A DNA stretch of 64,000 bases, taken from Leguminivora glycinivorella (lineage: Eukaryota; Arthropoda; Insecta; Lepidoptera; Tortricidae). Each line of letters starts with the position of its first letter. Within the stretch, counting starts at the first letter, position 1. Location of the stretch: positions 2,046,001 to 2,110,000 of the forward strand of contig NC_062971.1 in assembly GCF_023078275.1 (NCBI RefSeq), read 5' to 3'. Positions 9,189-21,329 of the stretch are shown in pieces. The notes below the pieces were generated by a model. It was given only the letters and a program-made list of their open reading frames with translations. It did no database searches and had not been told where the DNA came from. The translations under genes and the position numbers were made by a program.

Positions 9189-10129
9189 TGTAATGATCAG
9201 GGTTCGTGCAGTGTGCGTACACCAAGGAAACTATTGACAAAGTTGACTAATATTATATTAAATAGGTAATTAACAGTAAAATTTGGAAATAGCAACTACA
9301 ATTTCTAACAGAAAACTAAAATAAACAAAACAATTAAAATACTATACAGGATAAAATGACTTGGGCCGTATAGACGAAACTTTACAACAAATTTGAAATA
9401 AAACTTATCTTAACATGCAAAATTTAATCTAAAATAAAATATAAAACAATAAAAAGGCATAAAAACACAAAAACATATATAAAACTAAAAAAAAACACAA
9501 AAGGTTAAAAAGGTTAGCCTGCCGGGGTTCGAACCCACGACCTCCAAGTAATGTCGTCCCGGAAACCTTGCTATCTTGCCGCTGGGCCAACTGAGCGATA
9601 GTGAACGCGGCGAAATATGGAATCGTATCCTATCGATAGCACTTGAATGATTCGATATTATTTCCTCCTATTTATTTATTCCAATTTCGCACATGAAATA
9701 AAAGGGCGTGCCCGTATGCTGCGGACAAAACGGATATATGAAATTTACCAGTCATTTTGAGAAATATTTTAAAAGCAAACTCAAATAGTCCCGACTGGAT
9801 ATATCGATGTAAGAACACTCACCCCGTGACTCGTTCACACCAACACACTCCAAATATTATGTTTCGAAATGGAACGCGCACTATGACCATAATATGTGCA
9901 TATTTACATGGTAATTTATTGCGTTTGAAGTTACAAACGCCTTCCGCGTCTGTCTCCGCGGTTATTTTTCCGTTGTCTACCGCGTCCTATTTTTGACCGC
10001 TACCCTCAAATTATCATCATAAAACTTTATGTTTTTAAAACGTACCGCAGTGACTTCGCTTCATGGAAATAAACAGAGATGGCGTTAGTATACCCTTATT
10101 AACGTTATGAACCGTATAAGAACATTGCA
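9189..10129 (-). repeat. 5' LTR of the gypsy element
   Basis: 941 bp, the partner of 3408-4349, with the same TG/CA ends. It should carry the promoter and, in its transcript end, the polyadenylation signal. Its tRNA-like block is at 9517-9601. Confidence 0.95.
9517..9601 (-). other. tRNA-like block with A- and B-box in 5' LTR
   Basis: Identical to the block at 3736-3820. In this LTR it lies upstream of the gag leader in the sense direction, so an RNA polymerase III start here would run towards the element interior. Confidence 0.6.
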
Positions 10130-10173
10130 ATATTTATACGACTAGGTAGAACATTGTCTTCCTTATTCGTTTG

Positions 10174-10311
10174 TACAGTCAGCAGCAGAAGTTCCGTAGC
10201 GGGCAAGGTGTTCACAATGATCCTAACACGCTCTTATTGTCTTAAAAATAAGATCGTGTCAAGTTCATTTTGAACACCTTGCCCGCTACGCAACTTCTGC
10301 TGCTGACTGTA
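10174..10311. mobile_element. TA-flanked hairpin MITE (TACAGTCAGCAGCAGAAG family)
   Basis: 138 bp. The two ends, TACAGTCAGCAGCAGAAGTT and its complement, pair for about 40 bases, and the interior also folds imperfectly. TA at both borders fits a Tc1/mariner-type target duplication. It has no coding capacity. It lies 44 bp beyond the gypsy element. Confidence 0.85.
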
Positions 10312-11421
10312 TACTCGGAGACATCAATTTTGTCAATAGAGTAAGGTGCAAAATTCGAATGCTTCTGATATTTTTAAGGTCCGTGTAACCAATGCAACCA
10401 TAGAATCAACATTGTCACTGCGTTTTTGTTACTAATAATTGGCTTATGGTTTTCAAAGAAAAATGCATAATAATGCGTCTGCGCAAATTCTCTGTACTTT
10501 ATTTTAACCTTGTTAACGCAAAGAATTGTTTTACTTACAAATATTAAAATTGTTTGAATTTTATTCAATCATCGCAATAAACTCAAACGATAAAAATGCA
10601 ATCGAACACAAAAGTATTTTCTGCATACCTAATATTCGAGAAGTATCCATTTTATGCTTCGTTTAAATTGTAGCAATTTGTACAATAAGTCACTCCAAAC
10701 AATGGAATTGCTACAAATGTCATGCCAACTAAATTACATAACATTATCTTTAAAACAAAGCCATTTGCAATGTAACGGAAAAGAAAACCACAATGGTATC
10801 AGAGATTGCAAATCACTGAGTAGTGAAATGAAGGAAATCACAGAGAAAGAATTGATTTTGTAAATCTTCGGTAAAATAAAAATAGATCATATCTTATTGG
10901 TTGACTGTAGAGAATGCGTTACGACATGAATTAAGCCATTTTAACAATAATTTGTCCAGTAAAGATGAATATAAAAAATTAATGTTATTATTTTGGCTCT
11001 TCATTGTTCCTTCAGTTACAATACAATGAAGTCTGCAAGTGCGCATTTATTTAGTTTTTACCGTCTAAAGAAATCAGAGAGCGATAAAGCATTTCCTGTC
11101 TCATTATCACCAATCTCTAATGGCCGGATGCCATTTTTAATTGTGTTGTACACTGAGCACCCTAGTTATCTGCACCGCCGAAAAGTAGGTAAAATTTACT
11201 AAAAGAAAATTTGAAGACGGATTATAAGAATAATTTTATGTTTTATTTTGAACGCGAAAACGCGGCCTTGTGTAGCCAATAACGCGATTTTGACTTGACA
11301 AAATAAAAACCGGACGCCATAATATAGTATTTTTCCCGCGCAATTTTATCTGTCCTCCGATCCGACCAGAGACTCGTTAACTTTTTATTCGTTGTTATGG
11401 CCGTATGGCGCGAGTTCGTGC
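10312..11421. other. Unassigned AT-rich DNA
   Basis: Short frames at 10374-10568 (minus), 10654-10863 and 10993-11202 (plus) have no domains, no supporting codon pattern and no neighbours that suggest a gene. I see nothing else here. Confidence 0.5.
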
Positions 11422-11650
11422 TTTTTAGGGTTCCGTAGCCAAAATGGCAAAAACGGAACCCTTATAGTTTCGTCATGTCCGTCTGTCCGTCTGTCCGTCT
11501 GTCCGTCTGTCCGTCTGTCACAGCCGATTTACTCGGAAACTATAAGTACTACAGTGATGAAATTTGATGGGAATATGTGTTGTATGAACCGCTACAAAAT
11601 TATGACACTAAATAGTAAAAAAAAAGAATTGGGGGTGGGGCCCCCATACA
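11422..11650 (+). repeat. Dispersed repeat starting TTTTAGGGTTCCGTAG with a GTCC/GTCT microsatellite
   Basis: TTTTAGGGTTCCGTAGCC, then CGGAACCCTTATAGTTTCGTC, then a run of alternating GTCC and GTCT (about 11478-11519). The same arrangement occurs in reverse at 49130-49248. I recognise this as a very common lepidopteran repeat, but not its transposon class. Confidence 0.7.
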
Positions 11651-12209
11651 TGTAACTGAGGGATGAAAATTTTTTTTTTTTTTTAGCCTTTAGTAAATAA
11701 ACAGCGGTGGCGAAAACACCGGGCAGTTTGGTTTTAAACTGTTTTCAAACGCATTTAACGCAGTGGAAAGCGCAATACGTGTTACAGACAGTTTATAAAC
11801 ATTTCACCTACTTGTTTATGGAGAAGTTGTTGACTCCTTTGAAATTGTTATTTACGATTATGACCTATTATTCCTCCGAAGTAGGCCAAAGGCGTGAGTG
11901 AGTGAGTCAGTGACGACAGTGACGAAAGAAAGTTTTTAAATCAAGTTTTTGGGAAGACTTCTGTTTATTATCATTCAATTTTTTCTGCTATATAACCTAA
12001 ACAAAAATCTGGAAAGATCGTTGATTTTTTTGTCCTAAGAAAGTATTTAACGAAGATAATCTCGTTGATATCTTTTCTTCCATCGTTTGATTTCGTCTTC
12101 TTTATTGCGGCGACTTATTGATTGGTAAAATTCATCATAGTTCACGGAAGTGTTTTGTAAATTCATACTTCCACAATAAAAAGAAGCACGACAGTTTTAT
12201 GAAATCTGG
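11651..12209. other. Unassigned DNA
   Basis: Begins with a poly-T run (about 11671-11685). Contains no coding frame or repeat I can support. Confidence 0.5.
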
Positions 12210-12362
12210 CCCCGTAGCCGAATGGCATTTCTCCGACGCCAAACGAAAGCGATACGCCGCTGGCTCTATCGCGCCAATACGCAAGCGCGATAGAGATAGA
12301 TATCTACTAGCGCTTCGTTTCGTGAGCGTTTCGTGAGCGATTGTGCCATTCGGCTAGCCACC
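12210..12362. mobile_element. Hairpin MITE with GTAGCCGAATGGCA termini
   Basis: About 153 bp. The left end reads GTAGCCGAATGGCA and the right end TGCCATTCGGCTAGCC, an imperfect terminal inverted repeat; the interior arms around AAACGAAAGCG and CGCTTCGTTTCG also pair. Borders are approximate and the target duplication is not clear. Confidence 0.7.
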
Positions 12363-13378
12363 CTGAAATCTTCTCGAGGCTGAAGCGTAGGGTTAGAGTT
12401 AGAGCCGGCGTAGCTTTATTTGACGTTCATATGCGCATTGTAATATGCCTACTTGAAAAATAAATATTTCATTTTCATTTATGTACGAAGTTTAATAACA
12501 TTCAACATTACAGCTATAAAATAAAATGAAGTTTCACCCGTCTACGCTACGTATTTTTAGTGACCTACCATAAATTGTTTTCTTGTGCAAATACTCACTG
12601 TCTGGAATATTTTAAAATGCGATCTATCATACCATCGCTCAATCATCTCATGTTTATGCGATAGTAAAAATAACATTCACGTCACCGCTGCGTGCAAAGA
12701 GATTATGAACTCGTTTGAGGTTAGGTACCAAAAGATTAGATAATCTATGTAAATCTTAGTTATTTGGTCTTGTGCTGGATTCGCCTTGACATTGAACTCG
12801 CTTCACCTCATTATCGCTCTAATGTTCGACAGACCAAAGTGTTACGTACTTACACATAATATGACAAAATGTGTGGCATGGCAATGTGTAAACGGACGTG
12901 TTTGTATAAAAAATGCAACTATTGCGAATAATAAAACTCTGGTCAAATTAAATTTACACCTCCTGTAATAAATATTAGCGGATACTATAAAATTAGCTAA
13001 ATCGAATACTGACTACGAAAATAAACAATGCCGCGAATCTGTAGCAGCCAGTTCGCGGTTTGAAAATAAAATGCAGTTTTTTTTTAAAGCAATTTCGTTC
13101 AAATACGGGCTAAGGTTGTAAGCCATACTGCCTCGCACTATCGTTATAAATAATGCATGGATATCGTATCTGTGGCAGTCAGGTGTGCACCACCTGCCGC
13201 ACGGTCACGGCAGGTGAGCACCCCTGCTTTTGGCAGTTCGGCTTGCTACCCTTGGTCTCGCCTCGATAGTCTGCGATTCGAAATTTAAATTGTCGGGAAC
13301 ATAAGGTTCGTTTGCACCCAAACGGCCGTAGAAATAGCTGATGGAAAGTGCATTAAGTACTTAGTTCTAGGTCATAAG
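12363..13378. other. Unassigned DNA
   Basis: No supportable gene. A short GC-rich inverted segment, CACCTGCCG with CGGCAGGTG, lies around 13191-13216 and may belong to another hairpin element. Confidence 0.45.
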
Positions 13379-13514
13379 TATACTCTGTCAAACAAGTCTG
13401 CCAGTAAATAAGAACAAAGAAAACTATAGGTATCCTTTTCTCTAGCACCATAAAGAAAAGGATGCATAAGTTTTCTTTATTCTTATTTACTGACAGACTT
13501 GTTTGACAGAGTAT
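13379..13514. mobile_element. TA-flanked hairpin MITE (TATACTCTGTCAAACAAG family)
   Basis: 136 bp almost entirely self-complementary: TATACTCTGTCAAACAAGTC at 13379 pairs with GACTTGTTTGACAGAGTATA ending at 13514, and GTAAATAAGAA and CCTTTTCT segments pair further inside. No coding capacity. Confidence 0.85.
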
Positions 13515-13990
13515 ATATTTTTATACGTACTTAAACAGAAGTATATGTAATTTAAACATTGTCTCTGTCGGTGTTGCTCGTATATCGTATCGATTAGCTT
13601 CAAGTATTTTCAGTGTCATTAATTCACTGAAGCAAAGCTATTTTATATACAGTCATAATATACTCAGACACACCCACTTTGCATTTTTATATTTTGTTTA
13701 GGTATATAATTTATTTTGTGACCACGCGCTGACCAGTGACCACGCACAATGACTTGACGAAGTGCAGAAACCGAAGCGCATACCATACTTATGTATACCC
13801 GTCTTTATCCGACACGATTGGCTGCCCATATTGTACGTTACACATAACGTATAGGAAGCTTGAATGAAGCTAGAAAGCTCCCGTCCCATTCACGCTCGGG
13901 CAAAGGTCCGTTCACCTCTGCTACTTGTAACGTATTGTTCCATATGTAATCCTCAGGTTCAGAAAATAAGCTCTATTGGGAATTACAGGG

Positions 13991-14129
13991 GGGTTACCAT
14001 GACGTGCTAAAGCCGTTCAGTTTAGGTTGAGAGAGAGGGACGGAGCTATGTAACTGCTATAGCTGTGTCCCTTTCTCTCAACCTAAACTGAACGTCTTTA
14101 ATATCATCTCATGAACGTCATGGTAACCC
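13991..14129. mobile_element. Foldback MITE with GGGTTACCATGACGT ends
   Basis: The 15-base ends GGGTTACCATGACGT and ACGTCATGGTAACCC are exact complements. A second inner pair, GTTCAGTTTAGGTTGAGAGA with its complement, spans the centre. Non-coding; transposase family not assigned. Confidence 0.8.
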
Positions 14130-14270
14130 TCCAGGTATAGTACATCTGTCCGTATGGCGCAGCCTTACAGACGATTTTCTCCAACGTTTATAGTATAAAT
14201 GAATACCTACATTTGAAACTTGCATATCAAATGAAAGGACTTTTATAAAGATTTCAAGTAAGGGGCATTA

Positions 14271-14673
14271 GTGCGTTTTCACATTATCCGATCCGGTATC
14301 GGATGTCGGACCTATATCCCATACTCATACTCATACTCATTTATTCATACTCAACAGGGAATAAATTATTTTGTATCATCAATTCAAAACATATTTGTAA
14401 CATCTATAAAATTAAGAGTCAATATTACAATAAGATATATTATGTAGGTTACATTTAAATAAAATTACAATTCGAATAGAATTTTTTGAGAATGAAATTG
14501 ATATGATAGTACAAGGATTATCAATAAATTATTGTTTAGTGGATATGTCAATGTCGAATAATTGCGTTACAGTATAAAAACATTTTTTGGTACACACATA
14601 CATTACAGGCAGGATTTTTTCTATTGAAATCCTTCCGACATCCGATAACGGATCGTATAATGTGAAAACGGAC
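14271..14673. mobile_element. Harbinger-type MITE split by a LINE tail
   Basis: The left part GTGCGTTTTCACATTATCCG and the right part ending GATCGTATAATGTGAAAACG match the compact 133-bp copies at 37126 and 54799. A TTA trinucleotide flanks both outer ends (14268-14270, 14674-14676). Between about 14323 and 14602 lies an insert starting with (TCATAC)n, the reverse of a LINE-like tail, with CATAC at both junctions as a possible target duplication. Confidence 0.8.
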
Positions 14674-15471
14674 TTAGGTAATTCCGAAAGTCGTCTAATT
14701 TCAAAAGTCGCATAAAAATCACCATTATTTCAAGTCAAAATTTCCATGATATCAAGATTCCCCTTTCGAAATTACTCGAGCATTTCTGCCATTCGTAATT
14801 ACCCTAATGCATCTTATATTTTTATAAAGTATCTCCATTGCTGGAGTCGTTAGGTCGCTATGCCCTGAGATGCTCATTATTTTTTATTCCCTGAGATAAG
14901 ACCCAGTTACAGTTTATCGACCCGTGATAAAGCTGTTAACGAGCTAATGGCGTTAAGCAATATTAGAGAAATGTCGCAAAAACGGCAGGATTATCTTCGT
15001 TCATACAAAATGAGATCAAAAACTGCATTTAGAGTTTAGTTTTTTAATATTTATTTAGATTTTTACTATCGCCGAAGCGTGATAAAAGGACCCTTGTAAT
15101 CTTGTAACTTGTGAACTCTGTTTGGAACACTCATGAAGAAAAACCCCCGGTGGATTCGAAACATGTTGCCATTACCAACGAGATAAACTCGTGTAAAATT
15201 CGTGTTTTCAATGTTTAAAATATGTCTCACAAAAGTAACTTCGAAGCTTGTGTTTATAATTTCCATGGCGACGCACTAATTCGCAGAGTTAACCATTAAG
15301 GAGGAGTGTCCCTGACTCACCGCGTAAGCTATTTGAACAATGCGACGGTCGTTATTCGTAGCGTGGAGATGTACAGACAGTGGCAGACGGCGCCAGTGAA
15401 TAGACATCTAAATTAAGAACACACATCCTAACTTTTTGCCGAAGTCAAGACTGCTGCGATTTTAATAACCC
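14674..15471. other. Unassigned DNA
   Basis: Contains several ATTCCGAAA-like and AATTTC-like words near 14685-14790 but no clear repeat unit and no supportable gene. Confidence 0.45.
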
Positions 15472-15633
15472 GTGGGCTATTTCACCACTGTGACTTGACA
15501 CTGATTCTGTGTCTATTTCTAGGTTGATAAGTAACATTGTTACTCAGTGTTAACATTTCCTTGTCGAACAGGCAATGGACGGCGAAGTGTCACTGTCCGG
15601 TAACAATTGTCACTGTTGTGAAATAGGTCACAG
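15472..15633. mobile_element. MITE with GGGCTATTTCAC termini
   Basis: The left end GGGCTATTTCACCACTGTG and the right end CACTGTTGTGAAATAGGTCAC are imperfect inverted repeats. Related copies lie at 45641-45843 (reverse) and 53871-53975 (left part only), sharing the AGTAACATTGTTACTCAG core. Confidence 0.75.
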
Positions 15634-17049
15634 ACCCTGTTAGTATCATATTAATTAAACGTCAAAAGTATATTAAGGGTAGTCTTTGTCGGCAGCAACC
15701 AGCATTGTATAGGAATGCAAGTACTAAGAATTGTAGGTATTGCCTGTTTTAGCTCGACGCGCATATTAAAAGATCTGATAAAAGATAAGTGGGATCGGCT
15801 GATCGCAAAAAGAAAATAGTCTTTGGTCTTGCTCAAAAAAAGTTAACACGTTTTAGACACAATTAATACTGGCAGGTATTTTGCGCGGTGGTGTTTATTT
15901 TGTGCCTGAGGTTTGCGTCGAAATCTTGAAATTGACCACAGAACATATTAATATAAATAATGCCTTGTAAATTAAGCAAAGTATGGTAACACAAAAAAAG
16001 AAAAAGCCAAGAACCACCAGCATTTATGAGAGTCAGGTTTTCAATAGGTAACTTCTAAAACGTTATATAACATATGTACATGATTATTTACCGTGAAGTT
16101 AGCGTTAGGTCTCCGAGCCTAGAGGCGCCCTCTGTAACGTGCTTACCTCATTGGCCGCTTTTTACCCGGCTAACTTATGCAACATACAAGTTGCATAAGT
16201 TGATAAGACAAATGACGCAATCTATTATTCCTGCGAACTCAACGTCAAGGTTTTTCACGATTGTGCTCTTTCAGATTTTAATTATCATGATGATACGGTT
16301 ATACATGTGACATGGTTGCCGTTGACTCCTGTCAATTCGTTCAATCAGCTAGTAGAGCACAGATTAGAAATACAATCAGAAGTACTAGCACTAAGACAAA
16401 ATAAATCTTCGTGTTTATATTAAGATTAATATACAACTTGAGGGCAGAGAGCAGTGAATGGGGTCAATGTTTAATCCCTATATTTTATTCCCGCTAAGTA
16501 CAGATGGGAATAGGTGCGCTACACCTGGTAAATGAGTCAAACCTGGGGCTGAACCTTCGTCTAAGCCCACGAGATGTGAGCCTAGGGCTACTTAGCAAGG
16601 GTTAGGTTAGGTTATATTAGCTTTACATCCAAATCCTGGGGCTCTAAATCCTAATTCCTAGCCTGCTCAAAACCGATAAGAATAAATGTGTCCCATATGT
16701 GTCCATATTAAATCATAAAAATGTGAAGTGACATTCTAGCTATGTGTGTAGTCTATGTATCTTAATTAGTTCCTAAATAATTATTCTAATAAATTGTGGT
16801 AGTTTGACGCACAAACGTTTTGTTATTCCGCGTGTAAGATCATGTGCTCGGGACCTTCGTTCAGAAGTTGATCTGAGGCAATATATAGGTCATACAGCTC
16901 TGACGTAGTAGAATATAATATACCTATTTGTCCTAGATAGGTGTTAGTCATCCGTTGTTAATAATTTGAGTAAAATCTGGCTAGTTAGCGTTTTTTATGA
17001 CTGGGACTGGGATACCGTGTAAGATAAATAAATATGAGACAACGGGCCT
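15634..17049. other. Unassigned AT-rich DNA
   Basis: Frames at 15651-15836 (minus) and 16074-16310 (plus) have no recognisable features. No repeat is obvious. Confidence 0.45.
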
Positions 17050-17193
17050 CTCGCTCGTTTTGGCAAGTTGTGGAATGAGCTACCTTCTGAGGTGTTTCCC
17101 TTGTGCTATTTTCCTTTTGTCCGTGGGCGGCGAAGATTGCTTCCCATCATTAGGCGGCTCGTCTGCTCCTTTGCTGCCTATATCATAAAAAAA
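17050..17193 (+). mobile_element. CR1/jockey-group LINE 3' end, decayed
   Basis: The plus strand encodes LWNELPSEVFPLCYF, the end of a jockey/CR1-type polymerase (usual form LWNxLPxxVFPxxY). It is followed by GTGGGCGGCGAAGATTGCTTCCCATCATTAGGCGG and a TATATCATAAAAAAAT tail, the layout of the better-preserved relic at 32099-32358. Frameshifted and degraded. Confidence 0.7.
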
Positions 17194-18331
17194 TACTTAT
17201 TTGCGCGTTCATCACAGTTTCCTGGGCTACTTAACCCCTATTTACCAAGATTTGAACACAGGACCCAAGCGAACAAAGTCGTGGGCAACAGCAAGTATTT
17301 AAACCAATTCATGGCATTTACACAATACTTAAATCACAATATAACTAAGACCGTGTTGATTTTAATATTGTTCGGTTCCTTTATAAATCTCTGAAGCTCT
17401 GAACATAGGGTATCCTGATTCCTTTCATTTAAGTACTTTTGTCATCTGATATTCTTAACCCTTTGCACGCCCACTCAGAAACAAAGAAGTACGTATATGC
17501 TCTATTCTGCCTTTGATTTATTCAAATGAATAAACATTTTTTTACGAAATAAATAGCTCTTTGTATCACGAACCATTCATTTATTCATTATCGTCCTGAT
17601 TTGTGGGTTTTCTTTGATTACACACGTGTGTCTGCATTATAGGTAATATTTATAATAATTGTTGTGTATTTATTTATAATGTTTTGATGATATTGTTAAA
17701 TTATAAAAACAAACGTGGATATATTTTATAATAAAATGCTGTTTTGTTATAAATATAATATATATGCTGTGCTGTTTGCTAGATGTTTACTTACTTTTTG
17801 CTAGATGCTAAAACATATTTCATGTGCATATTTCAAGGTATACATATACCTATTTACTTACCCCCAATTCATAAAAAAGTTAAACTGATAAGTTACGACG
17901 TTGAATAGTTAACTAAGTAAGTTTAACTAAAGTTGTTTTCGGGTAAATCTTTCCATTCCCATAGCAACTACATGAATCTAGTAATTTCTAAAGTTCACAA
18001 ACGCGTACGTCACCGGCGTAAATATTTATATGTATACTTATTTACTATTGCTACAATTATCACTTAACCGGTTTCAGTATCAATCTACGTAGTTCTTGAA
18101 ACCTACGCATGCTATTTGAAAATAAAATAACACAGTAAATATTGACCTTTTGTCTGCCACACGCCACAACTGTTTTATGTAAGACACCATTTTCTCATAG
18201 TTTTCTATAGTAGGTACCCATCATGTGGATTGAATTTAAATTTGATTCATAAATAAAACATAGTCTTTTCAATTCAAACTGACCTGAAATTAACATAATA
18301 GTGGCACATTACTGCGAAGACAATTAGGTTG
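17194..18331. other. Unassigned AT-rich DNA
   Basis: No gene or repeat I can support; the sequence is rich in TATTTAT words. Confidence 0.45.
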
Positions 18332-18413
18332 TACTATCAGCTGCAAAAGTGGATGGCGAGTTTATAAATGAATTCATTCATAATTTCTCCATGCACTTTT
18401 GCAGCTGATAGTA
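18332..18413. mobile_element. Short TA-flanked hairpin MITE
   Basis: 82 bp. TACTATCAGCTGCAAAAGTG at the left end is exactly complementary to CACTTTTGCAGCTGATAGTA at the right end, with a GAATTCATTC-type inner palindrome. TA borders fit a Tc1/mariner-type duplication. Confidence 0.85.
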
Positions 18414-19656
18414 CATACAAACTTACATTTGCTATGCTATTCAGCACAAGAAGACATTTGAAAAATTTGGTTCAGGATATAGAACATTACCGATTTTGTA
18501 AATCGTTCAATGCAAATGACACCATGCTTTTTATTTCGGTTAAATTCGACACGTCGCGCGTCGTTAGCCTCATTAACAGAAGGTAACCTAGTCACTTTTG
18601 TCAAATTCTAAAAATATTTTTTATTCATTTTCAAACATAATAATTAATAAACTTCATAAGTATGAGACTTTCTAGACTCCTGTACATATTTCAGTCCTCG
18701 ATTGTTCTGCCTACTAAAATAAGTTTGCCGCGTCAAACTTGTCAGGCGTTAAATACAACCTCTTCACACCACACCATCTTAGCTTTGCCGTCTTCTGGTA
18801 CAGGTGCGAAGTCCTACATAACTGTGAAAAGGTACTTGAGGAAGTTAATAGCTACGAGTTGACTTGACCAACTAGTAAAATAACTTTCCTAAATTTGGCA
18901 AACTAAATTTTACCGTCTCTTGAAACGTTACTATCGCAAAGCTCTTAAAAGTTATTTTTTTTAGGGTTGTGTTTGTTTTGAGCATTTAGAGATTTCTTGA
19001 TGCTGGGCTGTGCCTCCTGGGGGAACGAAGGGGCGTTCCGGGAGAAGGAAGGGAAATCCCGGGGATATACATCCCGGGCGAAAGAAGGGGCATCCCGGAG
19101 GAAAAAAGTTAAATGTGGTGATGTTAGTTCTACGTGTTTACCGTCTATTCACATTAATGTAAAGTCAACCATTTGCTTTTTGCTAATTTAACTTTGCATT
19201 CTACATCGTCGTTGTCATGACAACGTTCAATAGGGTTTATATGTCACTTGATTAGCTCAATGAGTTTTTCGCCTGCTTCTATAAGTTTGCACACATTAGT
19301 ATGCGAGAGTAGTCTGTAGTGACGCACGCGCCCACGAGTTTTCACACGCGGAAATAGATGACTATTTTTAATAAATTCCATAGTATTTTTGGGCAGCTAA
19401 AGTCAGATGTTATCTTTTCTTGGGACGCTAATTTGGTGAGAACACAAATTGTTGGGGGTTATTTTTGTCTGTGCGTCATAGATAGAGATTTGCTCGAAAC
19501 CCTAAAAGATAAAAACACTACTTTATAACTCAGCTAAACGTTAATCGAATGGTTACTTCGATACAAATCGTGTCTCTATCGTCGTTTTTGAAACAGAATA
19601 AGTTATGTTTTTTTATAAGTATACCTAGAATATAGTATAGTAGTCACAGAAATATA
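18414..19656. other. Unassigned DNA with a short G-rich imperfect repeat
   Basis: At about 19018-19105 there are four imperfect copies of a CCCGGG(A/C)GAA-GAAGGG word. The frame 18997-19191 crosses it and has no other merit. No gene assigned. Confidence 0.45.
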
Positions 19657-19767
19657 GTACTGGCTCAGCGACCCAAAAAGGATCTTGGCCTCCGACACAA
19701 GAGATCGCCACTCTGCCCTATCCTGCGCCACTTCACGCCAGTTGGGTACACCAAGTGCGGACAGGTC
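19657..19767 (-). pseudogene. LINE polymerase C-terminus relic
   Basis: The minus strand reads LSALGVPNWREVAQDRAEW then RSLVSEAKILFGSLSQY. The WREVAQDRxxWRS arrangement is the familiar end of RTE-like LINE polymerases in moths. About 37 codons remain without the rest of the element. Confidence 0.75.
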
Positions 19768-20043
19768 TTTCAGGTCTTTCAGTATTCTTATATACCTATT
19801 TTAATTTATGTTTTTATTGCTCACAGGTAATGTTCTTGATTGCTACATAACTCACAGTAAGACAACAAACTCTCTGCGTGTTTATTTTATTACGTATAAA
19901 ATGTACAAAATTTGAAAATTACTTAACAAATATTGTAATGCCCGCTTGATGTTCTTATAGCTTATAAACTTTGTCATTTTCTTTTTAAATAAGTAGTCAA
20001 ATTATTGCGCTGCAGAGTTGGCTTGGTGTAACACTAAGACTAT

Positions 20044-20200
20044 TACCAAGAACGATTTAATACTGGATTGACAAAGCCCATACAAAAAAGCGTACCCCTG
20101 AAATGTATGGGCCTATTAGGCTTAAAACTAGATGGCGCTGTTTCGCAGCCTGAAATTGCCAAAATCATATTTTCCCAAATATTTGACCAAATGACATATT
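20044..20200 (+). repeat. Dispersed repeat, copy 1 (partner 63571-63693)
   Basis: The words GACAAAGCCCATACAAAAAA, CTGAAATGTATGG, TGTTTCGCAGCCTG and TCATATTTTCCCAAATATT recur in reverse order and strand at 63571-63693. This copy carries an extra GCCTATTAGG...CTAGATGGCG segment that the other lacks. Class unknown. Confidence 0.75.
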
Positions 20201-20730
20201 TCTTTATTTTAAAATCATGATATCACGTTAATACACATTTTGAAAAAAAAAAAAAATGTAGGCATCATCTAAAAAGTTTTTTGTCAGATGTTATACGACA
20301 ATAACGGTTTTCGTGAGTTGTAACGTGTTTCAATAACAATGGCGCAATTAAAAGTATACAAACGTTTATTGGGGTACGATGCTGCGTGTAGCGTGGGGAG
20401 GCGGTGGTGTTGCCAACAGTAAAAAGTGATAACTACCAACTACAGATTTCGTAAATGTTACTTTTATAAGACCAGAAATTAAAGTTATTTGATTAAATTC
20501 GTTTAATAGTTAACATTAAGCCTAAAAAACCGTATAAAAATATTAACTACTTTCAAATTTTGAGATTTCGTACTTTAGAAAAAAAACATTCTCCAGAAAA
20601 AAAACTGTTTTTTTTTCACGGTTTTTTTTCATGTTTTTTTTCAAGCCAGAAAAAAAAACCGTTTTTTTGCAACCCTAATTCTTAGTATGAAGTATGTAAA
20701 TCCTATAGTAAATGTATGTGACACCCCTTG
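20201..20730. other. Unassigned DNA with A/T homopolymer runs
   Basis: Runs of A (about 20245) and mirrored runs of A and T at about 20580-20670. No gene. Confidence 0.45.
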
Positions 20731-20813
20731 AGTTGCAAGCGTCCATAGGTTACGGTGACCGCTTTCCATCAGGCGGACCGAATACCTGTTTACCACCGAC
20801 GTGGTATAAAAAA
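20731..20813 (+). mobile_element. LINE 3' tail
   Basis: GTTGCAAGCGTCCATAGG, then CCATCAGGCGGACCG, then a TATAAAAAAAA tail. I recognise this as a common lepidopteran LINE 3' terminus. Related tails are at 17050, 32099 and 37377. Confidence 0.7.
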
Positions 20814-21329
20814 AATTGCTATTACTTAGGTACTAGGTAGCTAGGTACTTGGTACTGAATACTATTCGATTCCGTTTATTTTATAAATACACGTTGTTGG
20901 TTGGTATGAAGTTAAAAATAGAATTCTCATTAACGCTAGCTAAGGATGTACTTAGTATAAAATCAATGCAATGACTTTTTCCCTTCACACACAATTTTCG
21001 CTCATCATTACTCCAGTAATTGATAGTTACGGGGACAGTTTACATAATTACGTTTTTTATCGTGGGTAAGTGTAGGTTCGAGTCCTTGTGGGAACTGATT
21101 CAAGAATGTATGTATGGGAACGTGGATGTCTTGAAACTAGAATAGACATAGACAACTGAAAGACTCGCATTGAAAATTTACACTGACTGTATTCATTGTA
21201 GAGACAGATGAAAATAAATTAAAAAACCCTATAATATGTATTTATTGATTACTAGTGGTTTGTGTTTAAATAACGAATAAAACAGTGTATCTACTAACCT
21301 ATGAATAATTGAATATTCTGAAATTATCT

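Larger units (their letters stand above)
3408..10129 (-). mobile_element. Complete Ty3/gypsy LTR retrotransposon
   Basis: A 6,722-bp element oriented on the minus strand. Its parts in sense order are 5' LTR (9189-10129), primer-binding region, gag (9120-7501), pol (7570-4382), polypurine tract and 3' LTR (3408-4349). Each LTR starts TG and ends CA, and the element is bounded by a 4-bp duplication ATAT (3404-3407 and 10130-10133). Gag and pol are uninterrupted and catalytic residues of reverse transcriptase, RNase H and integrase are present. The only LTR difference I find is one T in a TTT/TT run (near 4274 and 10055). No env-like frame follows pol. The near-identity implies a very recent insertion, possibly still competent. 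Lineage within Ty3/gypsy is not resolved by eye. Confidence 0.95.
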
